A stretch of 64,000 bases of DNA from Warburgia ugandensis (GCA_035236585.1 CP141126.1:7515001-7579000), one strand, 5' to 3'. Shown: positions 34,040 to 45,850, numbered from the stretch's first letter. Program-made: numbers and translations. The notes: a model not told the origin generated them from the letters alone.

Positions 34040-34750
34040 ATTTGGTACAGTCCTTACTTTATGTGTCCAGGATTCTTGCAAAAGTAACAACCAAATTCCT
34101 CATTTTGTTTCTTTTATTGTTTCTTTTGAGGTGGACCACTTGTAGCTTTCTTATTTCTTTTCTTGTTCTTGTCCTTAAAGGTACTTGCCAAGTGAGCACG
34201 TTCAGTCTTTTCTTGCTTTAGCCTTTCCTCCTCTTGCACACAATGAGAAATGAGCTCGTCAAAAAATCATTTATCCTTTTGGCAGTTGTAGCTGACCTTA
34301 AATTGATTGAATTGTGCAGGAAGAGAAATCAAAACTAAATGCACAAGCAAATCCTTAGACAGTTCTAGCTTTAGTACCTTTAGTTTTGAAGCAAGATGAG
34401 ACATCTCCATGATGTACTCCTTGATGTTTTTCTTTCCTTTATACTTTATTGAAATTAAATTCGATAGAATCATACTTTTTTCAACCTTATCGTTTTAGTA
34501 AAATGCTTTTCAATTTCCTTAAGGAACTCTTTGGCAATAGTTACCTTTTCGGACACAGCACCCTTAAAAGTTTCTGAAATTTCACGCTTCATGATCATAA
34601 GACTCATGCGATTTGAACTATCTCACTTCTCAAAGTCCCGTTTTTCCTCAATAGAACTTTTATTCGTGAGAGCAGTGGGTTGTTCAATCCTTAGTGCAAG
34701 GTCCAAATCCATGCAGCAAGAACGGTCATGATGTTCTCTTTTCATTCCTT
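34040..34750 (-). pseudogene. Copia gag remnant with zinc knuckle
   Basis: The minus strand encodes MILSNLISIKYKGKKNIKEY and LPAQFNQFKVSYN (34267-34473), the conserved UBN2-type gag core. Downstream, CYFCKNPGHIK followed by a stop or one-base shift before the last Cys (34047-34090) is a CCHC knuckle damaged by a single-base insertion. Frames are interrupted several times. Gag would have packaged the element RNA. Confidence 0.85.
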
Positions 34751-34799
34751 AAAGTTGGTCCCATTCAAACTGGGAATAGAATTGATGTTGGCAGATATG

Positions 34800-36120
34800 A
34801 TAGAAGCAGATGTATTAACTGAAAATAAAACAAAACAACATATCCACATAAGTTCTATATCATACTTAAATAAAATTAAATTCAAATAATGGTAGGGCCC
34901 ATCACAAGATACCTAGTACAACTTTAATATTTAGTCTTTGGCCAAAAATATTAACTTGTAAGTGATACTCTTGGTGTGGTAATCAAATATTGACAATAAA
35001 TCCTGTCAAACAATAAGCCTTTCTTTGGATAGACTTATTGTTTACATGAAGTACCTAACAAATGTCACATATTGATTACCATAGGTGTGCATGTAATTCA
35101 GCAAAATATTGACCTTTCTTTGGGTCGGTGAATATCCGCATAAATTACATACCCACAATCATCTAGATGTTCAAAAAATAAATTAATTTACGTAAGAGAG
35201 GCTACTTTGGTAGCATGTTGTTTCAATCAACTTATTTTAAAATATTAGACATCCAAAAGAAACTTGTACCAAGATTTGAATTCAATTTTTCCTTTTTGAT
35301 TATCAAATATTCTAGTTTTAGGGCCTGATTGCCCTCTGATTGGCTCGATCCAAGCAATTTGGCACTTTTTTGTAAATTTCACATAAATAGTGTAATCAAA
35401 TCAAAGTTTTAGTGCCAAAATCATGTTCGCATTGTCAAGAGCTTTCCAACAGATCTTTTGGATCTTAAATCAGGCTTCTATAACTCCCAAAATCTCAATT
35501 TTTTCTATTTCAGTACACTATTCAACGGCCTAGATCAAAATCTAGGCCGGAACGGTAATTACGGGCGGGCATCACCAAGATACCTAACTCCAAAACGCCA
35601 GACACGGACGCGCTGCGTACATCTCGGCAACCGGGATGCTCTCGTGCACGTCCTTGTACTCTAGGATGCTTGGCGCTCATGCTTCCGTGACAACACCGCT
35701 CCGATTTTTCATGCGTACGATGGAGCACTTGAGCTCATCGTCTCATAGCGAATTCTGCGGATAGCATCTTGGGCACATCGTCCAGCAGAGACGATGACCC
35801 TGAGCCGTTCATTTTGTTTTGATCACATTGAGGTCCTTGATGACTCGATTTTTGTTCTGTTTTTGTCGTTTCTAGAGTTTTTAAGGTCTTTGAATCCATC
35901 TATTGGTTCAGATAATTCATTTGAGGTGTCTATATGATAGGCACAAATTTCAAAGATTAAAACCCTAATCTCTTAAAAAAAAATCTCCGATCTGAATCCA
36001 TGCATGATGGGAAAATAGTTTGTTGTCTTCAAGAACTATTTTAAGCAATCACAGAATAAGAAAAACAGATTAAGAAACTTGTTTCTCAATGATTTAACAT
36101 GAAGAGGCTCTGATATCACC
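34800..36120 (-). other. Copia untranslated leader, unusually long, partly GC-rich
   Basis: Between the primer site at 36109-36119 and gag there are about 1.3 kb without recognisable gag. The part 35520-35800 is clearly richer in G, C and CpG than the rest of the element. It contains a perfect inverted repeat, CGGCCTAGAT at 35526-35535 and ATCTAGGCCG at 35540-35549, with a four-base loop. A packaging or dimerisation role is possible, as is capture of foreign sequence. Neither is shown by the sequence. Confidence 0.5.
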
Positions 36121-36345
36121 TATTGTAATATACTTTATTGATGAATATTCCTTCATCACACCAAGATCCTCCATAAAAATCATCTAGAATAAAAAATTAG
36201 ATGCAGAAGCATACCTGAATCCATGAGTTTGAATGTGATTCTTGAGTTTTGCGGTTTCTGATGTGTATGACCTTCTTGGAAAATGATATTCTTTTTTTTC
36301 TGATGATATGATGTCAGAAAAGAAACATATGTATAATATCTAACA
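36121..36345 (-). repeat. 5' LTR of the copia element, internally deleted
   Basis: It matches both ends of the 460-base 3' LTR but jumps from a segment equivalent to about 30143 to the terminal ATATCTAACA. The lost part is the U3 region, where the promoter should be, so transcription of the element from its own LTR is unlikely. Confidence 0.85.
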
Positions 36346-36964
36346 AATAGGAGCTAGAGCAAAGGGGATATATAGGTCAGCTGAAACATTAAAATAACCG
36401 ACATCGATTTCCTTCTCACGCATGCATGCTAGAAAGTACACAAATAGAGGAGATCAAAGAACCTGATCTTACCGCCATGGTTGCCGCCTTCACACCGATC
36501 GTTGGCGGTATTCCGGCCTCGCTGTTGCCAGAAGATCGAGCCATCTTTGTAAGCAAATCGGTCATCCCAACACACAACGCCAAGATGAAATTCCCACATG
36601 CCCACGACCTCTTCACCCCACCAATCTTCCTTGACAAAAACTCAATTGCCAAAGAAGCAAAACCAAGCACAATCGAAGATCAACCGAAGGACCCCTGCTC
36701 TAACACCCATATCGTACAAATTGTCAACCCCCATCTTCTCACCATAAACTTCTTTCTCCGTCCAATCTGTATCAAACAACAAGAACGTAAACTGTGCTCA
36801 GCTGCATATGCAAAGTTACTGTAAGTTACCTTCTAACTCTTATTCATTTGGGAACTCTTTTTTTTTTTTTTGTTATATTCTTTTTATTTTAAATTAGAAA
36901 ACTAAACTGATTTTTAGTGTGAAACAGAAAAAAAAAATACAACATCAATAATAATAATATGGGG

Positions 36965-37138
36965 AGTGGTAATTTTAGCAAAGAGCTGCAAGCGTAAAGA
37001 GCAAGTGACATTTAATTGGTCAGGTAAAAATTTCTAACTATCATTTTCTCTAATTTTTTCTGTCTACTACTTTTTCTTTATTTATCAAATATCGCCTGCT
37101 CTTTGCACTTGCATAAAACCACTGAAATTAAGCCACTT
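36965..37138. mobile_element. Foldback MITE-like element, third locus of the family
   Basis: AGTGGTAATTTTAGCAAAGA with GCAAGTGACATTTAATTGG at the left is answered by AAATATCGCCTGCTCTTTGC and CACTGAAATTAAGCCACTT at the right in inverse complement. The arms contain the same CAAGTGACATTTRATTGG word as the copies at 20422 and 26264. It sits about 175 bases beyond the truncated edge of the sucrose-transporter pseudogene. Confidence 0.6.
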
Positions 37139-39881
37139 AAATAATAATAAATAGGTTTCCAAACAGACTGAGTTTGTCAAAGGCCCAAATAGGTAAAAGT
37201 CGTTAACTCTGTGTTTTCGTGGGTAGTTTCGTCTTTCTAACTGCCCCCTAGATGCTAAAGTAAACATACAAGTCATCCCACGAGCTTCCCAATTCCTGGA
37301 ACTCCAATGAGGTGGTTCAGCTATCTCTCCATTTCGGACGAGAAGGATATAATACTGCCGATCTTTTGGGTCGCCTTGATGACAAGCCCAGCCAATCGGC
37401 CAGCTGTTTGCTGATCTATCAGGTTGCACTTTAAATAGGCCATGCCCGAAGGTTCTTCCCATGTCCAGATCTAAATCAATAGTAAAATGGATGGTTCAGA
37501 AAGTTGGAAATATCCATAGTAAAATCTTGACAACCAGGATGATTAGGACTATCTAGTTTATGAAATTTCTTAGGTTTAACATATCTAAGCATTTCTGAAG
37601 GGTTGGATCACAAAAAGCTGATCCTTACAGGTAGTTTTAATTAGTAGAGCTTTAAAACAAAGGTGTACTTCCTGTTCCTTAAAAAGCTACGATGAGTGCG
37701 ATTATGAAACAAAGGTGTGGATCCCAAAACCTCTTAAATGTGTCCCCTCATGAAATTGTAAGGAAGAAAGGAGGAGAAACGGTTTCCTCCAAAATTTCCC
37801 GTTGATTGTAAAAGGATCCAGGCAGAGCTATTTACGTCTACTATTAGGTGGTTTTTGATGAATTTAAACGGTTTTAATTTTCTTATATAGAATGGTAATG
37901 GTATATCGTTGGTTTATTACTTTACCAACCATCCACTGGTGCCCACAATCAAAGGCCTGAAATAATCAGATAGGTTTGGATTTTAGCGAATCGCTTTTGT
38001 CCAAAGCATGGCTAACACATCTTATGGTGATTAGAAACCACTTATACCTTAATGAGTAAAATATAAGAAGCATGTATCAGAAGGTGTATTTCAGGGTGTT
38101 TGCCCGTGTTTTGCCATAGTTTAAGAAAAGAAGACTACCTAATTTTATTATTGTTGTAAGTGTGGTGCCTAATTGGCTTGATTATGTTATGACATTACTA
38201 CCAACCAGAGGTCTAGAGGTGGAGCCTCGGCCGCTCAAGCTGAACTGTCAAGAGTACATAGATGAGTTTTGATGCAAGGCCTACGTAGATGTGCTAAGAG
38301 GAGAGGCCAAGAGTATACAATTTTTGCCCTGCATGTACTTTTAGCTGCTGCAATGCGTGGACAACCTTAGTACCTTCGTCGGCCTTTGGGCTAAGATCAA
38401 GTGTCCTATCTATTCTTATCAGTTTTAATGCTTGGACAAACTTCATGGAATAAAATCTGGAATGGATATGATCTGTTCCCTTATTATTGCACATTATCTC
38501 AACCCCTTCATTATTAACCTAAAAGTAGTTTGCTTTGAAGACTGAACTGTAAATTTACATCCCTTTCTGACTACTAATAACCTCTTTTCCAATTCCACTT
38601 GGTTTAGTGCGGAGCAGTCCCTTGGTGATTGAGACCGCTGATCTTCTCGTCACTTCTTCGCCTTAAATTTCTGAATGGTGAATGAACTTAGAGCCAGGAC
38701 CAATTTTTTCTTGATCAAATGAGGCACTTAACCAACTTGGGTAATTGTCCAAGCCCTTCTACTATCCAAAGACATGTGATCTAACCCATATGTTATTAAT
38801 AGAACTTCTTACGGGATGAGTCGCACACCAAAATTCTTCATTGCATTCGATGATTCTAAGCCTTTATTTGTCGATCTTCTTTTGTAAAATACACACCATG
38901 GCGTTTGTTTTGCTATAGCGAAGGTTGCAGATCAGAGACATAAATTTTGAATTTTGGTGCGTGGCTGATCACAGATAGACGGTTGGGTTGTTCAACAGGG
39001 CGAGTATAGCTTGTACTCTTGCCGCTACTATTTGTAGTGACACTGCCATATAACAATTCCTTAGCTAATAATTAGGATACCCGAAGGACTTAATATGAAT
39101 TTGTTCGTCAAGCCATCTACAATATTTTCATCGGGCAATGATTAGGAATTATGGAATGTCGGAAAACAGTAGTAGATTAAGAAGAATTAAGAGAAAAATG
39201 AGTGAAAATTTAGGTAAAATAGATCATTCTAAAACAAAGGAAAATTAGGTAAAATAGGAGGAAGTATAAACTCAGCCAGGTTTTAACTATCAATTGTCAT
39301 TTAAAACTCTTTAGGAACTGGATTGCAGTGCATTTCATTCCCACTCTTCCATCAATTCATTGACCAAATAGAGAATACCCTGATGCTATAACTGTCTAGG
39401 TCTGGTGTTTTTGGTTTACTAGGTATCCAATATGGGGGAAGTTAGATGAACGGTCCGAATCACTCTCCAAGGGCTGTCCACTGTGTAAAAGTAGAGTGAT
39501 CATCATAACAATGTAACTGCTAAGTTGTGCCTTCCTGGAGCATTCATCGTAACAATGTAACTACTAAATTGTGCCTTCCGGAGCATTCCTCTTCTCCTGT
39601 ATTTGATGTTGTTGGGAGTGTGGATTTCAGCATTTATGGCATTTGCTTATGAGAAATTGAAGTGAGCCCGTTGCGCGCCTAGTAAGGCACTCGCTTTAGC
39701 GTTTTTCAGGTCCAATAGTATGGGGCGCCCTTGCTAATGACCTTCCAAGCCTTCCTTGTCCGGGCAAACAATAATAGTGGTTATGGTCATATAGGTAATA
39801 AAGAATCGGTGCATGGGTGATCTAACATCTGGCATGGGAAATGAGTTATTTGGTTCAATAAATCCATTGTTCTAATCGACC

Positions 39882-39935
<54 letters not shown>

Positions 39936-40118
39936 AGTCTTCACTAGGTATAAAACATAACATTCATGTTACATAAGAAACTAAGAGGATTACCATAAAG
40001 GGTAGGCTCGAGCAATAAAAGCCTAGGGTCTTTGGTTAGGGGTACTCTTCTCCAACCCACTAACTTTCAAAAAGAGACAAACACCTACAGAAGGTAGAGA
40101 ATTTTGGGACTAGTGCAA
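37139..40118. other. Intergenic DNA between transporter pseudogene and gene
   Basis: No family is recognised. A 125-codon minus-strand frame at 37085-37462 has no known motif and partly overlaps the foldback element. A (GA)n run is listed separately. The stretch 39480-39600 contains a short near-duplicate: ACAATGTAACTGCTAAGTTG and ACAATGTAACTACTAAATTG. Confidence 0.5.
39884..39934. repeat. (GA)n microsatellite
   Basis: About 25 uninterrupted GA units, some 185 bases beyond the stop codon of the intact sucrose transporter. It may fall in the 3' flank or UTR. Confidence 0.95.
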
Positions 40119-43100
40119 TCAAGGCAAAGGTGAGCTTATTGTCCTTAAAATCCTAGAAGCAGGTAAATCAGGGGGTGGAGAAGGGAGCATGGTAAGGGCC
40201 ACAATTCCACTAGCCGCTGCTGCTACCGCTCCCACCGCGAAGGCTGGCAGATTACCACCTCCGAACAGTGCGTCCCACGGTCCACTCATTACAGAAACCA
40301 CAATCTGTTCGACCAATACACAAGCTAATTCAGTTCCAAGGGACACTTTAAAATACTTCCACTACCCAATTTCTAGCAAGCCTTCTGAGGTGTAGGAAAA
40401 AGCTATGGAAGCTCACCTGAGGTATGACTATTCCCAGATTCAGAACTCCCATTGTAAGTCCTATTAATTGCAACACAGAGAAACTGGTTAGAAAAGTATT
40501 TTGATGAATGCATAAAATTTAGAAGTTGGAAAATTTGGATACCTTGACCTCCTCCTGTAGTATTTGAAAAGATGGCAGCTAGGGCAAAGGGAATACTGTA
40601 CGTCACCTGTAAAATCAAAATAAGAGATCTATAATTATCTTTACAAGCTTTAAATGAAAACATGGATCATGCAGAATATATTCACTTCCTAGTTTGATGA
40701 TGGCGGTCCTTCCTTTTTTGATGCATGGACTTCCGTAAATGATAACGGCAGCCCTTTGTTATAAATAAAACAAACTCAGATAGATATGTCCACTTTCTTA
40801 TGTGGCGCTCCTTTGCTACGAATAAAACAAGTTGCACTAGCTTGAACTAAAGGGGATGCCCTGGGTTTGCCGACAACGCATGTATGGTGATGATATAGGC
40901 AGTTCCAAGGAGCGGTTCCAGTTTAGTGTCTTCATATTTTCCTTCTCAAAACAGAATAAGCAAATCAAAAGAAGAGATTACAGAATCCAAACTCACCGCT
41001 AATGGTATTCCCATGCCGGCAAACAACACCATAGCTCCGACCTTCACCCCGGTCGGTGGTGGAAGTCCAGCCTTGCTATTCCCGGAAGACTCTGCCATCT
41101 TTGTGATCAGCACAGTCATCCCAAGACACAGTGCCAAGAAGAAATTCACACACCCCCACAACCTCTTGACTCCTCCGATCTTTCCAGCCAAAAACTCAAT
41201 CGCCAATGAAGTAAATCCAAGCACAATCGAGTTAAACATCAACCCAAGGGCCCCAGCTCTGACACCCAAACTATACAATCTCCCTTCACCAACTTCCCCA
41301 CCATAAACTTCTTTCCCCATCCAATCAGTATCGAATAACATGAATGGAAACCAAGCCAACCAGTTAAGGCACGTTACTAGTAAAAGCATCCACATGGGCT
41401 TCGGTAGGTCCCGCAATGCGGAGAAAATTTCGGCGAGGAATGCGATGGGGAGCGGCTCTGCTTCATCTTCATCGGAAGCATTCGCATTCGGATCATGAAC
41501 CGGAGATTGGGATGGGGATGGCTGGGGGAGTCTTTCTTTGACGGTAGTAAGGGCTATAGTTGTGAGAGTTAGGAGGAGAAGGATCGAGAGGAAGAAGCAG
41601 CTTTTGAGGTTTGCACAGTAGACATTACATGCTGAGGTTGTTGTGAAGGGAAGCATTTTGTGGAGACGAGTGAAGGAACCTGCTGCGAAGCCTAGGATGT
41701 TTCCCACTGCCATGAAGAACGAGAAGAATGCGTTCGCCGTCCTTGTTCTTCTTTGATTTTTGCCTGCAAAAACACAATTGAGTGCTGCGGGTAAGCAAGA
41801 GAGAGTGAATCTGGGACACTTAGTTGATGACCCAACTGTCCATCTTCTAGCTCATATCTTAGGTATGATAAGCCACAATATCACCAATAAAGAATGGGAC
41901 AAGTTACAGGCTTACCCACATGCAATCATCATTAGTCCATACGTGCCGGAAAACTTACGTGGGGTCCGGCTATGTGGCATCAAAACCCATCGGAATTAAT
42001 TAGTTATTGAAACCCTTCTGAACTATTTAATCCATCTATTTTCATCTCATGAATATGGTCCAAATGACCATCCATGGAGGAGATTTTCGGAACACCCTAT
42101 TTATGACGTGGGCCAGGATATAACGGCTAGGATCACTCAAATATGGTTCCTTACAGAATTTCAACTGCGAGTGTATACCCTTGGATCTTGTTTCCAGTAG
42201 GCCCAACAACTAATCAACTAATGATCCAAAGAGCATAGACTATGACGGTGCGGCCTACTGTATTGGATGGACGCGATATGATGCAGTCGAAAGACAAGAT
42301 CTTTGTGTCATAGTGGGGTCACCAGGATTATGTAATCTATATGTTAGCGACTTTGGTGATGAAGGCGAGTTTAGAGTACCGCATAAGTGCAGACGCGTGG
42401 TCTCCGGACTTAACGAAGTTTCGCAACAAAAACAAGCGAGTTTCTGGTGCGTGACCCCATTCTTGTTACACTTTTGTTTCCCCACAGACGCCGTACGGTG
42501 TGCTACCAAAAAGTACACGTTCATGCCCTGCCCAAATCTTATGTATTAGACAATCTTAACCCTCCAATTGTCTGCACCTTCCACTTCCCTAAAATTAAAA
42601 ACTAAGATCCTAAAAATGAAAAACCTTTCCGTGCTTATCCAGTAGTCTTGAGTTCAGTGATTGGAAATACAAATCTTTCTAACCATTGAATCGGACGGCC
42701 AAACATGGCTCGAAAGGTGAGCCACTGACACGAAGCCTGCCTGTGGGTCCCAAGTGTTCAACAGCATGCATCAGGCACATGTAGATGGAGATTTGGACTC
42801 GTTAACCAGTGGACTGTTATTGACTCAAGAAACCAGCCATGCTCGACTTTCGCAAGAAACACAAAATCTAGGCCGTATACGAATTCAATCAAACGTTAGA
42901 CAACTCTGTTGCGTGAAGGCCGTCACACTGGCACACCGATAATGTTAACGGCTTGTACTCCCACCAGTTATCTCAAGGAGAAAAAGCAATGAAAAATCGT
43001 AACGAGGAAAATATTTTACAGTTTGACACTTTTACTAACACAGAGAAACTCAAACTCATACCTGCAAGATCAGCGAGAAGAGCTCTGCAAGGTCCCTGTA

Positions 43101-43563
43101 ACATGTTGTTGGCGACATCAAGAATCCAAAAGCCAACCACGAAAATGATAATCGCCTTGGTTTTTCTTTTTCCCGATCCCAGTGGATCCCCGAAGGCATG
43201 ACCCATGTCGGCGGCGAACGAAATAAGAACAACGGCGACAGCAACAAGGCCAGCCCCACCAGCAATGAAAGGTTTCCGGCGGCCCCACCGGCTCTTGCAT
43301 CGATCGCTGTGGTAACCGACGATTGGCTGGACTAACAAGCCGGAAATGGGCCCACAAAGCCATATGAAAGCGGCCCATGTATGTGGGATTCCGAGAAGTT
43401 GAACGTATGGTGTAAGAAGGGAGAGTTGCAGAGCCCAACCGAACTGCACTCCGGCAGCGATTGAAGCTACTAAGGCTATTTTTTTCACTGGGTTTGGGCG
43501 GGATAACTGCTGTGCTTCTCCATCTTTTGGAGGAGAAGCAACTTTGGTCTTTAATCCGTCCAT
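40119..43563 (-). CDS. Sucrose/H+ symporter (SUT/SUC family), five exons
   Basis: The exons are 43563-43062, 41763-40997, 40606-40543, 40460-40417 and 40304-40119. All four introns have GT and AG ends, and the joined length is 1563 bases, giving 520 residues. The family moves sucrose with protons across the plasma or vacuolar membrane and belongs to the major facilitator superfamily with 12 membrane helices. Seen: the conserved His61 in LGIPHTW (first outer loop), RWGRRKPFI (92-100) after helix 2-3, the ILDVANN and [12 protein letters not shown] segments (Asp149, Arg160 correspond by spacing to charged residues essential in rice SUT1), a long central loop with acidic DEDEAE, and [15 protein letters not shown] near the end. 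The length is normal. Subfamily is probably SUT1-like. A broken tandem copy lies downstream. Confidence 0.95.
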
Positions 43564-43640
43564 GGAAGGTTTTGGAGGAAAGAAACCGAGGCTAGAAAGA
43601 GCAAACTATTCTATCTGATTCTCTCTCACTCCTCTCCTCT

Positions 43641-43650
43641 CTTTATATAG
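43641..43650 (-). promoter_or_regulatory. TATA box of the sucrose transporter
   Basis: CTATATAAAG on the minus strand lies 78-87 bases upstream of the ATG at 43563. The start of transcription would be near 43615, giving a leader of about 50 bases. A GA-rich (minus-strand) tract lies on both sides of the box. Confidence 0.65.
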
Positions 43651-43659
43651 GAGTTTTTC

Positions 43660-45480
43660 AGTCGATGGCATGACTTATTTTTACGTCTTTCTCTCTCTTT
43701 CTTAAGAGCAAAGGGCAAGTGGCACTTTTTCTCTCTCACTCTATTATCTCAGTGACCTGGACTGATTTTCTCTTGTGACTGACTTTTACTGAAGAGAGAA
43801 TACTATCAACATGGTGGGGCTAAGCCCCCATACTCTTAGCATCTTCACCGATTTCTACTTGGTTCCGCTTTGTCCCGGCTTTATTTTTATCATAAAATTG
43901 GATAATTGTTGTGTTGGAAAGTTAGAAACTAGTAGATGATCGAATGGATGAGTTTTGCTGTCCATTTTATAGCTTAACAAGTCCTGAAAGCGCAATGGTT
44001 AGGATACTCTAGTGGACGAGATTTTGGTGGCCCATCTACCAAACTTCAAGCAAGATGAACATTTATGTCTCTGCAATATGAGCCCACATGTGATAAAGTT
44101 GGCCAAATTATTTGTTCCACGTTTCTACCTTGGAGGATCAGTACTGACTCCTGTTTTTATACCCAAAGGTTCGCGCCTTGCATCTGCGTGTATTGCTGTC
44201 ACTGTATAACATACCGATTTTGTATGTTGGAATACTATTGGATACGATTTTCAACCGCTTCATTTATGAGGTAATTACTCGACTGCTTAGTGAAAAAGGT
44301 GAATGCTAAATTGAGATAACTTCTTAGTAACTTGTTCCGTTTGTGAGTTATGATGCAGTGCCCCACTTGTATCGAGCGCCTTACCTTTAGTTGATCAGAT
44401 CACTAGACCGATCTACCTGATTTGCCTGACTTTGAACATCGTGTATTTCAAATATCACGGTGATTGGATCATCTTAGCATTCGAAAAACTGTGATTCTTG
44501 CTCATTGATTGTGCATCATTTATCAAGATCATCCATGTATAGTGATCAAAAGAGCGGGCTCATCCAATCTTTACTGTTTCTGGAGTACCAGCCATTTATA
44601 GTTAGAGAAATCAGATAAATGAGTCTAATCAGCCAAAGGTGGAGCTTATCATACAGATGACTTGCTGTAATGTCGCGCTCTAGCATCAATCGGCCTCTTC
44701 TTCTTCTTCATTTTTGTAACAGTTTCTTACTAATTTGCGAATCTGAGGAAATACGGGTCTAACATTCACGTTCCGGGGACCGACCGAACACTTTCGGATC
44801 CACGGTCATGGTATTACATTGCTATTAACATGATTTTTCTTTGCGAGGTGCACCTACCAATCTATTTGTCTCGCTAATCTACGTAATCGCGTGTTTTGCG
44901 CTAGCCGAAGTACTCTCCCTAATAGAAGTATATATGGAACCAAAGAGGTCCATTTATAAATGGCACTATGGTGGAGCATTTGACTGCAGTTTGAAAGTTC
45001 ACTGGTTATAACCTGGTTTTCTCCTCTCCTATAACTCTTCACTACAAGAGAATTTTCCTTTTAGAAGAGAAAGTATACCTGGGACCAGATGTTTGGTAAT
45101 CAAATGCTCGTATCCTTGATCACATCTTTCTGTTTTGTTGTGTTTATTGGGAATGATGAATGAACTTGAACCTAATCTGTCTTGGTTGTGGGACGAGACA
45201 CACTCAACCAACCCAGACAGCCCAATTTCGAAAAAGTCTTCTCCTCCGATACTCCTAAGAGTTAAGCGGCACTTTTCTGTACTCAAAATGGATGTCTGAG
45301 AAGGTCCAAAAACAGCAGCAAACTGACGTGACAAAATAGATAATTTCTCCATGTATTTCGGCCGATTCCTTTGACTCTTATGGACTCGGGAGAAGTAGAA
45401 ACCTACAAAACTAAGTCCGTAATTACTGTTATGTCTAGCTTATGAGCAAAATACAATGCATGCCAACATATTTGACTGTG
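43660..45480. other. Upstream intergenic DNA of the sucrose transporter
   Basis: No gene recognised. GCAAAGGGCAAGTGGCAC near 43708-43725 recalls the arm of the foldback family but is too short to call. The stretch may hold control sites of the transporter, none of which can be named from sequence. Confidence 0.4.
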
Positions 45481-45484
45481 GGGA

Positions 45485-45850
45485 TCACACCGAAATTGTG
45501 GTGGAGTCACTGGGAATTGCTAGTCCTATAACAGTAATAATATAGTCAGGAGAAGGGCTTGAGGAAATTAAGGCAAGACAGTCGTCGGGATGCGGAAAAA
45601 ATCTTGGATATGCATGACAGAGAAAACGGGAAAAGGAGGGCGGGGGGGACGCCTGGAACCGAAGCCCCACGGAGACAAAATGTGGCACGTTTCATTAGGA
45701 GAAGGTGGTCGGCAGCCGTTACTATTCGTCCGTTTTGGATAAAATTTCTGGAAACGTGTGACAGGGCACTGTACATTTCTGTGCGCCTTCGGCACAGCTG
45801 CCAAGATTCGTCGGCAGTAAGAGAGTAAGAAAAAGGCATAATGGCACAAG
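45485..45850. other. GC-rich island with overlapping unrecognised ORFs
   Basis: Frames of 67-97 codons overlap on both strands (for example minus 45546-45839 and plus 45559-45828). G+C and CpG are raised compared with the flanks. None of the translations resembles a family I know. It may be a short exon, a leader of an unannotated transcript, or chance from base composition. Confidence 0.2.

Larger units (their letters stand above)
29909..36345 (-). mobile_element. Ty1/copia retrotransposon, degenerate, with 5-bp target duplication
   Basis: LTRs are at 29909-30368 (3' LTR, 460 bases) and 36121-36345 (5' LTR, 225 bases). AATAG flanks the element at 29904-29908 and 36346-36350. Reading on the minus strand, CTCTGATATCA at 36109-36119 is the complement of an initiator tRNA-Met primer site, and CCAAGTGGGAGAT next to 30368 is the polypurine tract. 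The domain order GAG, zinc knuckle, integrase, reverse transcriptase, RNase H identifies copia. Frames are broken many times, the RT box is YVDE, and the first integrase His region reads WRKHLGH. The element cannot act by itself. The LTRs differ at roughly one site in ten by eye, so the insertion is not recent. Confidence 0.95.
29495..36790 (-). pseudogene. Sucrose transporter pseudogene, split by a copia element
   Basis: The remnants match the intact gene at 40119-43563 in the same order and strand. Exon 5 is at about 29510-29644 and has a frameshift before the GGGN segment. Exon 4 is at about 29775-29820, where the terminal Gln codon is now a stop and the splice donor GT is lost. Exon 3 is at 29873-29908 and continues at 36346-36385, the copia element lying between. 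The 3' half of exon 2 is at about 36440-36782 and still reads FASLAIEFLSRKIGGVKRSW. The 5' half of exon 2 and exon 1 are absent. Gene loss thus includes truncation, frame damage, splice-site loss and insertion. It is a tandem, 5'-truncated duplicate of its neighbour. Confidence 0.92.

Noticed and set aside
36426..36824. A 132-codon plus-strand ORF
   Set aside because: It is the antisense shadow of exon 2 of the sucrose-transporter pseudogene, as is 40926-41306 for the intact gene.
37085..37462. A 125-codon minus-strand ORF
   Set aside because: No recognisable motif, partial overlap with a foldback element, and no promoter or splice signals.
12466..39934. GA microsatellites considered as CRISPR-like or regulatory arrays
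   Set aside because: They are plain dinucleotide repeats without spacers; ordinary in plant DNA.
43702..43725. GCAAAGGGCAAGTGGCAC resembling the arm of the foldback family
   Set aside because: About 20 bases without a partner arm; not enough to call an element.
43981..44040. A tRNA-like GCGCAATGGTTAGGATACT word
   Set aside because: No box B at suitable distance and no cloverleaf could be drawn.
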